19,088 nucleotides of DNA from Lojkania enalia (Eukaryota; Ascomycota; Dothideomycetes; Pleosporales): contig ML986647.1 of the NCBI GenBank assembly GCA_010094045.1, positions 60,632 to 79,719 of the forward strand, given 5' to 3'. The notes below the pieces were generated by a model. It was not told the origin of the DNA. It ran no database searches and saw only the letters and a program-made list of their open reading frames with translations. Positions 1 through 8,654 of this stretch are shown in pieces. The stretch's first letter is position 1; each line of letters opens with the position of its first letter. The position numbers and the translations under genes are program-made.

Positions 1-95
1 AAATAAGCTATTCTATTAAATAAGCTATTCTATTAAATAAGCTATTCTATTAAATAAGCTATTCTATTAAATAAGCTATTCTATTAAATAAGCTA
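1..95. repeat. 17-bp tandem array at left edge
   Basis: The unit AAATAAGCTATTCTATT is repeated five full times plus ten bases, with no mismatch, and stops at position 95/96. The array is cut by the window edge, so its true length is unknown. The copies are identical, unlike the degraded sequence around them, which suggests recent expansion or ongoing homogenisation. It is not a telomere repeat. Confidence 0.97.
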
Positions 96-213
96 AAATT
101 TCTAAGTAATTTAAACCTACTAACTTTAACTAACTAAACTATTATTAGAATTATCTAAAAAAATATTCTAAATACTTATATTTAATTTAAAAGAAATAGA
201 TTTATCTATTTAA
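96..213. other. AT-rich stretch with no recognisable gene
   Basis: Between the 17-bp array and the start of flanking repeat copy A this stretch is almost all A and T. I see no coding signal, inverted repeat or known element in it. It is most likely decayed repeat or spacer DNA. Confidence 0.6.
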
Positions 214-318
214 TACTATTATTATATTTTTATATTCTCTCTAATATCTATATATAATATACTTACTTTATATATTTACTTTTTTCTTCTCTTTTATCTT
301 TTTACTTATTTTATAATA
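214..318 (+). repeat. Flanking repeat copy A, left part
   Basis: This segment resembles 18632 to about 18728: both have the block AATATACTT followed by a T-rich tract with TTCTTCT and TTTACTTA-like runs. It ends at the TA target site of Pogo-A, and the resemblance resumes on the other side of Pogo-A at 15588. The two halves therefore form one repeat copy split by the transposon. The nature of the repeat is unknown; no coding frame is visible. Confidence 0.65.
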
Positions 319-320
319 TA

Positions 321-367
321 AGTAGTAAACGAGTATACTAGATAAGTAAGCGCGCTACCTTACTAAC
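321..367 (+). repeat. Pogo-A left terminal inverted repeat
   Basis: The repeat begins AGTAGTAAACGAG after TA at 319-320. Compared with the reverse complement of 15539-15585, it matches at 36 of 47 positions. All 11 differences are transitions, including a CGCG in this copy against TATA in the other, as expected if RIP struck the two ends separately. Confidence 0.88.
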
Positions 368-544
368 TTTATATAATACTCTACCTTCTAATAATAATAG
401 CTTAACCTATAAATACCTAATTTAACTATAATAAAGTAGATATCTTTCTAGCTATCTTAGCTATTAATAATAAGTAACTTTAAAATAAAAGATATACTAC
501 TTTTATATATAATATCTCTTAAAGAATAATATATTAACAACGCG

Positions 545-1654
545 ACGGAACTACTATATAATATAATTATAAGCTAAATTTAAAGAAGCTTATTAAGCTA
601 AAAGAAGAGGCTATTATTATATATATACTTAATCTAAATTCGCGAGGATTTATACTCTCTCTAGATACTATATAAGATATAGTAGATAAGTTATTTACTA
701 AATATAATATTAGATAGATTAGTTAGAAATAGTTTAAAAACTTTATTAAGTAAATAAATAGTTTTAAAATATAATTTAATTAACTATATAATTATTAGAA
801 AACTTTATAAAAAGATTCTAAAATTATTAAAGTCTAGTTTAAGTTTATAATATATATAAAAGCTATATATAATATTTATAATAAAAATATCTACAATTTT
901 AATAAAGCTAGCTTTATAATAGATAAAATATAGTTAGCTAAAAGCTATACAGCTAGAATTATAAGTAGGTTATAATAATCTAGGGAATTATTACTACTAG
1001 GTAGATAATCCTACCTTTTATTATTTTACTAGCTAATACTACCTTTCTAACTAATATAAGAGTAATAATATACTTAAGAATTAGGCTATTAGACTAAGTA
1101 ATAATAGATAGACAACTAATAATTTTAGAGTTATATAGCTAAAGTATTTTATTATATATATAAAGAACCGTTAAATAGATATATATTAACTACTTATTTT
1201 TAATAGCTATAAGAGCTATAACTCGCTTAAATTCTAAGTAATTTATAAGGAGAATAAAATCTATACTCTCTATATACTATTATATTTATTATACCTCTTA
1301 TAGCTTTTTAATATAGGTTACTTCTTACTGTTAAAGCGAGCGTATAGCTATTAGATTAAGAGTCTAATCTGCGACTATATTAATTATATTATAAAACTTA
1401 AGTTTCTTCTAACTTTTTATACTACCTACTAATAATTAATTATAAAGAATAATATCTATATAAACTTTTAAGGGGCTAGTTTAATTCTATATAATTTAGA
1501 AGTAGTAATATTAAAACTTAATATAAAGTTTTATATACTAATACTACCTATATTAGAGGTTCTTATATAGAAAGCTAAAATACTAAGTAACTAATATAAA
1601 TTAGAAGTTTAATTAATATTAATTTATAATTAGATTTAAAAGTATAAAAGTTTA
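545..1654 (+). pseudogene. Pogo-A transposase, N-terminal and catalytic part
   Basis: This is a decayed DDE_1 (pogo/Fot1) transposase, which would cut and paste its own element at TA sites. The N-terminal part has the NSRGF box (from 637) and a D-I-V-D-K-L-F helix typical of the Fot1/CENP-B-like DNA-binding region. The catalytic core follows: IYNFNK with the first Asp now Asn (901-903), LLIFNSYKSY with the second now Asn (1202-1204), and LFNIGYF with the third now Asn (1310-1312). The second and third are separated by exactly 35 codons, giving DD35D. The frame shifts by one between the first and second motifs. The frame then runs through the GAxLIxYN box to 1654, where Gypsy-1 interrupts it. 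Most stops are TAA/TAG explained by CpA mutation. The start codon is not recognisable; 545 is approximate. Confidence 0.85.
1650..1654. repeat. Target site duplication of Gypsy-1, left copy
   Basis: GTTTA stands immediately before the left LTR and is repeated exactly at 7695-7699 after the right LTR. Five bases is the usual length for Ty3/Gypsy integration. Confidence 0.95.
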
Positions 1655-1957
1655 TATTACAGATACTTACGTATAATTAGTTAATTATACTTTAGGTAGT
1701 TAACTCTATTACTATATACTATATATAAATATTAAAACGTTGCGTAAAAAATAGAAATATCTATATTATATAGGTTTTTATAGGGGCTAGGTCTATACTA
1801 CTATATAGGCTAGCTAGGTTAGCGAAACCTTCCTCTATTATAGTTAAGATAAGTCGGTTATATTCTAGCTAGTAGCTAATAGTTGTTACTAGCAGCCGGT
1901 TCGGGTATTATAGTAAGAGTAGTATAGGTATAGAAGTGTCGCGGTATTACCGTAATA
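1655..1957 (-). repeat. Gypsy-1 3' LTR
   Basis: It begins TATTACAG and ends CCGTAATA. With CpA mutation undone the ends would read TGTTACAG and CTGTAACA or CCGTAACA, the expected TG...CA form. It has the same 303-bp length as the other LTR at 7392-7694. Most differences I checked are transitions, and this copy is the more heavily changed. On the minus strand a TATAAAAA box lies at 1775-1782. Confidence 0.95.
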
Positions 1958-1960
1958 GTA

Positions 1961-1970
1961 CCCCCCTTTT
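1961..1970 (-). promoter_or_regulatory. Gypsy-1 polypurine tract
   Basis: On the minus strand this reads AAAAGGGGGG, three bases upstream of the 3' LTR. Polypurine tracts in this position prime plus-strand DNA synthesis during reverse transcription. The run has escaped RIP because it holds no CpA or TpG. Confidence 0.9.
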
Positions 1971-2063
1971 AGTTATAAGCTCCTATAAGTTAGGTCTTTA
2001 TATTATATTCAGGTTATTTATAATTAAGTAGTAGTTATTAATACTAGTATTAGTTAAGGTTAC

Positions 2064-2250
2064 AGGTATATTAGTACGATTAGTTATTATCGTATAGTAG
2101 TACTATACTAGGGATTAGGTTAGGTCGCAGGTATATCGGTACAACTAGTTATTATCGTATAGTAGTATTATATTAGGGATCGGGTCGGTTCGGTTTATAT
2201 AGTAGTACTATACTAGGGATTAGATTAGGTCGGTTTATATAGTAGTACTA
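2064..2250 (-). repeat. Tandem repeats in the Gypsy-1 3' untranslated region
   Basis: Two imperfect units of about 65 bp start at 2064 and 2129, both beginning AGGTATAT and carrying TAGTTATTATCGTATAGTAG. Two shorter truncated units follow, each with TTTATATAGTAGTACTA. They lie between the chromodomain stop and the polypurine tract, so they are non-coding. Minisatellites in this place are seen in some fungal and plant LTR elements. No function can be read from the sequence. Confidence 0.8.
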
Positions 2251-2356
2251 TTACTAGTATTATATTAGTATAGCATCGTTACAGGCGTCTAGGAATATAC
2301 TTAGATTAGACCCTAACACCTAATTAAGAATCTAGACGTAATATTATATTCGGGTC

Positions 2357-5300
2357 TTATTTATTTAGATTTCTAGTATAGTAATCTTCTATAGCAGTTG
2401 TCTTAGCAAAGTTACTAGTCGGGTACTATTCTAGGTTATAATAGCTAGTCTACTTAACTAGGTATTCGTGCCGGCGTCTCTATTAGTTATAGTAGAGGTC
2501 TTCTATTCACTCGATAAGGTATTCTAGTTTTCTATTAATCTTAATAGGTTTAGGGTTATATACTTATTAATTAGGCAAGTAGTTAAACAACTTAGGTACT
2601 AGCTATAATAGCGATATATAGAATATAGGATATATTTTAGCCGATTTAGGTAGCTTTAGTCTATAAACGTGTGAGGATACCTTCGCGATAACCTTATAAG
2701 GGCCTATATTCTTCTAGTTAAGCTTTTTTAACAGTCTTTATATACGTATATTCCTAGCGTCTAGCTAGACTAGATTACTAACCTAATAGTCGGGGGCTAG
2801 TACGTACTTATAGTTAGTATACTCTTATTAGAACGCTTATACCTAGGTAAGTTCTTCTCTAATATACTTTATAATATCCTTTATCTTATTAACTAGTCTA
2901 TTAGCTTTCTAGGCTATTAGGGACTATTTTAGTAGTTAATAGATCCCTGTAGGCGACTCGAAGCCTATTTAAGAGTGCTAGCTAAAGTAGGCTAGAAATG
3001 GGGAAACTTTTATTAATTTAGACACTATATTATTTACTTTAAACTGTACTATTAGCAGCTATTTAACCTAGTTATCTTGTTTATAGCTAGTATAGGCTTA
3101 GAGAACTTGTTCTATTACTGTGTTAGCATTCTCTATCTAACTATTAGTCTCTAAATAGAAGCTGGTTAATATATATATATTAATTTATAGCTGTCTATAG
3201 AGCTCTTAGTAGAAGGTAGAGATAAACTATATCCTATAGTCGGACGTAATAGTATATAGCAGTCTATAGTAAACCTATATATAGTAACGGAATAGTTAGA
3301 CGATATTAGGAGCTTCGATTCTTACGTATAGTATTAGGTGTCTATACTTGCTAAGCCTATTAACTACTACTATAATATTCGTATAACCTTCTAATTCTAG
3401 TAGATTAGTTATAAAATCTATAGAGATATCTTAAAACCTTTATTTAAATATAGGTAATAGTTTTAGTAATCTATAGTACTTCTCTTTAGAAGTCTTACTT
3501 CTTCGGTATATATAATAACAGCTTATATATTATTATACTAAGTTAAATATCTTTAACTAATAGTACTCGCGCTAGAATAATTCTAAGATCTTTTTTCGAC
3601 TAGGGTATCCGCTAGATAGTAAGTTATAAACGGCTTATAGCAGCTTAAGCTTTAGCTCGTTATAGTCTAGTACTATAAGTCGATCTTAGTAGTATAGTCG
3701 GTTGTTATACTCTTTATAGTTAGCTAGAGTTAGGAGCTTAAATTAACGGGCTCCTTCTCTTAATAGCTTTAGGGTATCTTAGATTAGATTATCGTTCGGG
3801 TATTCTTTATCGATAATCTCTATAATCGGTCGGCCTATTTCTATCTATTAGAATAGTTTAAGATAAAGTAATATCTATTAATAACTTCTACAGGCCTCTT
3901 CTTATATAGGCTTGTTCTATAACCTTCGAGTTAAGATATTAGGCTTCTCTCTAAGTTTTCCGGGTCGGTATATAATACTAAAGTTGAACTTTAATAGATA
4001 TTCTAACTAATAGGCCTATTAGTAGCTTAGCTATTTTATTGTTATAAAGTATTACAGGTTCTTATAATCGCTTAATACTTCTATAGAGAATACTACACCT
4101 TTTAATTCGGGTCTCTATTACTTAAAACATCGGATAATCGCGAGTAGTTCCTTATTATAAATCTTATAGTTGCCTTTAGCAGGGTTTATACGCTTAGAGA
4201 AGTAGATAATAAGTCTTAGTTTACCGTCAGCGCCTCTCTAAGATAGTATACCAGCTATTATAAAGTTAGATATATTAGCTTCTACTACTATTAGCAGCTT
4301 AGGGTTAAAGTATTAGAGAATTAGTATAGAGATAAAGGCATTCTTTAGATGGTTAAAGGAATATTAATAGCTATTATTCCAGTCGAATCGAGTGTTCTTC
4401 TTAGTTAGGGCTACTAAGGGGGAAACTTTCTATAAGAAGTTACTAATAAATCGTTAGTAGAAGTTTGCAAAGCCTATAAAGACTTAAATATCTTTTATAT
4501 TCTTAGAGTATTTCTAGTTAATAATTGTTTCTACCTTCTTTAGGTCTATATAGATCCCTTCTATAGTAATTATATACCCTAGATAGGTTACTTCTAACTA
4601 GTAGAACTTATACTTATCTATATTAAGTTGTAAACTATTCGCTCTTAAGGCTTTAAAAACTAGCCGAATATACTGCTTATAATCCTTTAGATTCTTACTA
4701 AATATTAGAATATCGTCGATATAGGTAGTATAGAATATATTAAGGTATAGTCTTAGTACGTCGTTTATAAAGTACTAGAATATACTTAGAGTATTAGCTA
4801 GGCTAAAGGATATTACTAGGTATTTAAACAGCCCGTAGCGTATATAAAAGGTAGTTTTCTATTTATCTTTCTTAGTAATCCTTAGCTTATTAAACGCGGC
4901 AATAATATCGAGTTTTATATAGTACTTAATCTTACTAAGTTAAGTTAACATTTCTTAGATTAGTAGAATCGGGTATCGGTTCTTAATAGTAATAGTATTT
5001 AGGGCTCTATAGTCTACGTAGAATTGGAAACTACCTCTAGGTTTCTTTATAAAGATTATAGGTATAGCTACTAGTAATAAGCTCGCTCTAATAAATTTCT
5101 TAGACAAGTTCTTATTAAGATACTTTCTTAGTACCTTCAGCTCGTTCTAGGATATCCTATAGAATAGACCGAAGCTGGCTTACTTATAATTCTCTAGTTT
5201 AATCTTATAATCGTACGGTTATTATTTAGATAACTTGTCCGCATCCTTATATAAGAAGATAGATAATAAGTTATAGTATTCTTTAGGCACTTTAGTAATA

Positions 5301-6200
5301 GGGTTAATATATACCTTTAGGGCTAGAGCCTTATTAATATTAGCTATTAATATAGTAAAGATTTTATAGTTAAATTATTAAGAGAGTTAAACTAGTAGTA
5401 TAACGCCTATATAATATATATCTAGCTATAATATAGACTTTAGGTATTTAAGCTTAGATAGGTTCTCTTAACTATAATCTTTATCTAAGGTTAGGTTAAT
5501 TTTAATTTTAGATTCTTTTAATTAGTATAGTATTTTAGGCAGCTAGTAATTATATTAGGTATAGCTTAATAGGCGGAGTTTTAAACGGTACTACTTAGGC
5601 TTTAAGCTATATAGGGGTTATAAATTAATTACTTTAGAGTCTTCTTTTATATTAGGTTTAGATAGTTTACAATCTTTAATAATTATTTAAATAGCCTATT
5701 AGTAGATAGTAATACTAGTAGATTATAAGTATTAAGTTAGGTATTAGTTAGTAGTAAAAACTAGCTGTTTATTCTCGTAGTCTAGGTTTATACGATACTT
5801 ATATATCTATAACTATCCTAGAATCAACTAGTATTTTCCTAGTATAGTTATATAGAGATATACTATCTCTAAATAGTTTAAGTGTCGGAGGGTTAGAGTA
5901 ATTAAGTAGAAGATAATCCCTTTATAGAAGACTTCTCTATTAAAGCTAGTTAGATATAAGTTATATAGGAGTTATATCTTTTAGAGTTTTAGAGTATATA
6001 TAAGGTCTCTATAGATATAACTATAACTAGTAGCTCTAGTATTAATAAGAATATTAATATTTTACTAGACTAGGTCTTAATAGATTAAGAAAGGAGCTAG
6101 AATCTAGTAGTTCTATAACTATTTCTATAGAGGCTAGTTCTATAGATATATAGAGATTTAGTATAGATATAATCCTAAGAGGTAATTTACTTCTAGAACG
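2357..6200 (-). pseudogene. pol: Gypsy-1 pol: protease, RT, RNase H, integrase, chromodomain
   Basis: One frame can be followed from protease to the terminal TAA at 2359-2357 without a frameshift in the parts I translated. Domains in order: protease with ILINTRAT, the DTG active site now NTR (6043-6032); RT with LFKYLVISFSLAN and an intact YIDDILIF (4723-4709); RNase H with EANIS for ETDAS, its Asp now Asn (4276-4274), then YNKELLAI; integrase with Asp in SIDF (3418-3416), Asp in TSD (3241-3239) and Glu in IENAN (3133-3131), the last pair separated by 35 codons; then a GPYKV segment and a chromodomain with RRRHEYLVK (about 2520-2360). Stops are mainly TAA/TAG from Gln or Trp codons, plus one TGA at a Trp in the chromodomain. 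Pol lies in the -1 frame relative to gag, so it was probably made by frameshifting. The upstream limit is approximate. Confidence 0.92.
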
Positions 6201-7362
6201 GATCTTTTAGTAATATTCTAGTTGGTAAAACTAGCTGTGTTTAAGAGCAAGAGTAATAGCCTTATCTATAAAATAATAAGCGTGTCGAGGATTAGTTAGA
6301 GGATTAGTTGAAGGATTAAGAGTAGGATCTATAGGGTGTAATAGGGCTCTAAGACCCTTAATAAATTAATAGTAGAGGGGCGCTGCATTCTAGCAAAATA
6401 TATCTCTTACTACTATACTTATAACAGCGTTCTTTACGGCGGCGCCTTTCTTATTTATTAGAGCCTATAGGCGTATAGCTAGAAGCGTTAAGTTCTATAG
6501 TATTTAGGTCCTTCTAATAAGTAGTACAATACTTCGGTTATTTACGGTAGTTGCTGGGCAGGTAATATAGGTTAGTATTATATAGGGAAATTAGGTTAGC
6601 GTAGTTATTTAGGGTGCTAGGTATTATAACACTAATTATAGCACGGCGGAGCTTATTAGAGAGAGAACGTTAGAGATATACGATTTATCCAGTCTTATTT
6701 AGTTTAGTATCTACAATCAGGCGTCGGAATTTAGTAAAGTAAGTAGAGAACCTACTTTAGCCTTATTTTAAGGTCTCTTACTTACTCTATACTATAGTCT
6801 CCTTATTCCAGTTGCTATAGGTAGATTCTAAGAAGGCGACTAAGCTATCTATAGAGTTAATACCCTTATCTATTAATAGGTTAACTAATATTACTAAGTC
6901 TTGTTCTAGATAGAAATAGGTATATAGAAGGCGGGTATATTCGGTTGGGTATTAGTTAGTGTTTCTTTTTAGTTTATAGCGGAGCTTTCTAATAAAGTAT
7001 AAAAGCTCTAAGCATTTACTAGAGAATATTAGAGGGTTAAGTAAGTAGTTAGAACGGAAATACGGGTTATATATAGTTTTAGGCGGATTAGAGGTTAATA
7101 TAAGTATCTATTTAGAAGCTAGGGTTGTAGGCTAAGTCGGGCTAAGGGCGGGTAATAGTTCTATTACTGTTAATATACTAGTAGCTAGTAGAGGGGTAGC
7201 CGTTTAGTAGCTACTAAATTCCCTTTATATTACTTTAAAGTCTAACTTATAGCAGTTCTCCTAGATTACTAAAGCCTCTACTAGCATCTTATTCTTCTAC
7301 TATAAAGAGTCCAGCTTGCTCTAAATCTCTTTAAGCATGCTAATAAGCGCGTTCTCGTCTAT
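6201..7362 (-). pseudogene. gag: Gypsy-1 gag (capsid and nucleocapsid)
   Basis: Gag forms the particle that packages the element's RNA. The frame starts at ATA (7362-7360), read as a former ATG followed by GAC GAG; ATGG to ATAG is the expected CpA change on the other strand. The first residues (ENALISMLKEI) look like the helical start of fungal Gag proteins. A CCHC zinc knuckle lies at 6426-6385 with CX2CX4HX4C spacing. Its first and last Cys survive, while the second Cys and the His are now Tyr. The protein would be about 350 residues. Its start is only 29 bases from the 5' LTR, which is short. The 3' limit is uncertain because gag and pol frames probably overlap here. Confidence 0.8.
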
Positions 7363-7391
7363 AGCGTATAATAGTAGATAATATAATATAA
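7363..7391 (-). other. Gypsy-1 leader, expected primer binding site
   Basis: These 29 bases between the 5' LTR and the presumed gag start must hold the tRNA primer binding site. On the minus strand they begin TTATATTATATTATC, now mostly A and T. No tRNA complement can be recognised, probably because RIP has erased it. Confidence 0.5.
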
Positions 7392-7694
7392 TATTACAGA
7401 CGCTTATATACAGTTAATTAATCGTACTTTAGGCAGTTAAATCTATTACTATATATTATATGTAAATATTAAGACGTTATATAAAGAATAGAAATATCTA
7501 TATTATATAGGTTTTTATAGAAGCTAGGTCTATACTACTATACGGGCTAGCCGGGTCGGCGAAACCTTCCTCTATCGTAGTTAAGACAAGTCGGTTATGT
7601 TCCAGCTAGCAGTTAATAGTTATCGCTGGCAGCCGGTTCGGGTATTATAGTAAGAGTAGTATAGGTGTAGAGGTATCGCGGTATTACTGTAATA
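7392..7694 (-). repeat. Gypsy-1 5' LTR
   Basis: It begins TATTACAG and ends CTGTAATA, and is 303 bp like its partner at 1655-1957. It keeps several CpG sites that are TpA in the partner, for example GGGCTAGCCGGGTCGGCG here at about 7546-7563. A minus-strand TATAAAAA at 7512-7519 is a possible promoter TATA box. Confidence 0.95.
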
Positions 7695-7699
7695 GTTTA
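7695..7699. repeat. Target site duplication of Gypsy-1, right copy
   Basis: GTTTA is identical to 1650-1654. Translation of the Pogo-A transposase resumes in frame at 7700 when this copy and the element are removed. Confidence 0.95.
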
Positions 7700-8060
7700 T
7701 TACCTACTTCTATTATTATAGTAATTAATTAGCTTAAAAAAGGTACTAAAGTAATACTTTATTTAGCTATATAACTAAAAAGTTAAGTTACTAGTTTTAA
7801 AAAAGTAAATAAGGCTGCTATAATATATAAATAGTATAAAAAGAAGCGGATTTAGAAGTAAAGTACCTTATTAAAAGTAGAGGAAGAGAAGATTATTACT
7901 TAAATAGCGGTTGAGTAGTAGTTAAAAAGTAAAATATATTAAGGTAAAACGCGATTAAGTATAAGTTAGTAGGCTTCTATATACTATAGTTATTATAAAG
8001 AGACTAGGTATAACTTATATATATATAAGAAGGATACTATAAATACTATTTAGTTAAGGA
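7700..8060 (+). pseudogene. Pogo-A transposase, C-terminal part
   Basis: This continues the frame interrupted at 1654. The codon after TTA at 1652-1654 is TTA at 7700-7702. The joined frame reads through the linker into LKKGTKVILYLAI and a basic stretch YKKKRI, typical of the Fot1/Pot2 C-terminus, which is Lys/Arg-rich and follows the catalytic core. Stops along it are TAA/TAG at former Gln, Arg or Trp codons. The frame fades near 8050; the true stop cannot be fixed because TAA and TAG are ambiguous after RIP. Confidence 0.8.
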
Positions 8061-8110
8061 TATATATTATATTTATAGTATTTTAATATATTGTAAAAAT
8101 ATATCGCTAG

Positions 8111-8115
8111 AATAG
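8111..8115. repeat. Target site duplication of Gypsy-2, left copy
   Basis: AATAG directly precedes the left LTR and is repeated at 15526-15530 after the right LTR. Confidence 0.93.
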
Positions 8116-8360
8116 TATTATAAATATAGAACGCTAAAAAGCACCGCCTTTATAGCTAGGGCTTAATCTAATATTAGCTACTAAATAGGTCGACTCGGAC
8201 GAGGACTAATAAGGTAGTAATAGGTAGAAGTATGTTAAGGACTAGTTATTAGACAGTAAGTAGTAGGACTATAGGAACTAGAGAGATAATTAGTTAGATA
8301 ATAAAGTATAGTACAACCTATATATATAATAATAGTAGAAGTATTAGGTATAGTAGGATA

Positions 8361-8387
8361 GACCTGATAGACCTAATAGACCTAATA
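8361..8387 (+). repeat. 9-bp tandem repeat inside the Gypsy-2 5' LTR
   Basis: There are three units of GACCTAATA; the first reads GACCTGATA and keeps its TpG. The same three units occur in the other LTR at 15232-15258, where all read TA. Confidence 0.9.
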
Positions 8388-8412
8388 AATAAGGCTTAGC
8401 GGTCTTAGACCT

Positions 8413-8461
8413 AACTATATAAGACGGAAGATCTTCTTAGTAGATTAGGTCTTATATAGTT
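8413..8461 (+). promoter_or_regulatory. LTR hairpin with TATA box
   Basis: The arms AACTATATAAGAC (8413-8425) and GTCTTATATAGTT (8449-8461) are perfect inverted repeats with a 23-base loop. TATATAAG (8416-8423) is a good candidate TATA box for the LTR promoter. In the 3' LTR the TATATAAG is kept (15287-15294), but the second arm has one change (GTCC for GTCT). The promoter role is inferred from position and motif. Confidence 0.55.
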
Positions 8462-8654
8462 ATTCTCGCAGATTTTTTTCATTACTCTATTAGACTTCTA
8501 AATATACTTATTATATTCGAAGAACCGGCGAACCTAATACTCTCTTTTTACTAAAGCTACTACCTCTAACTAATCTAATATAAATAAGGTCCCGGCGCGT
8601 ATACGACTGTAACAGCGGTTATTATATATACTAGTAGTATATAGGTTAGTAATA

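Larger units (their letters stand above)
1655..7694 (-). mobile_element. Gypsy-1: full-length Ty3/Gypsy chromovirus
   Basis: The element is 6040 bp, with two LTRs of 303 bp each, a 5-bp GTTTA duplication, a polypurine tract next to the 3' LTR, gag, a pol ordered protease-RT-RNase H-integrase, and a C-terminal chromodomain. The order and chromodomain place it among the chromoviruses, whose chromodomain steers integration to particular chromatin. It interrupts the Pogo-A transposase frame. It is inactive: many in-frame TAA/TAG codons, protease active site lost, start codon of gag lost. RT and integrase catalytic residues remain. Confidence 0.95.
8116..8654 (+). repeat. Gypsy-2 5' LTR
   Basis: It starts TATTATAAA and ends GTAATA. 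The partner LTR ends GTAACA, so the ancestral form is TGTTA...TAACA. This copy is 29 bp longer than the partner; the extra bases lie around 8220-8260. It contains three 9-bp units of GACCTAATA type (8361-8387). A 13-bp inverted repeat at 8413-8425 and 8449-8461 holds TATATAAG at 8416-8423. Confidence 0.95.

Noticed and set aside
1..95. Telomere or centromere satellite
   Set aside because: The 17-bp unit does not resemble TTAGGG-type telomere repeats, and the array is too short to support a centromere claim. The same holds for the 8-bp array at the right edge.
2064..2250. CRISPR array
   Set aside because: The units are long, adjacent and degenerate with no spacers, and they lie in the 3' untranslated region of a fungal retrotransposon.
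7363..7391. Primer binding site of Gypsy-1 (and likewise just after 8654 in Gypsy-2)
   Set aside because: The position is right, but neither sequence matches a tRNA 3' end well enough to name. Mutation has probably erased it.
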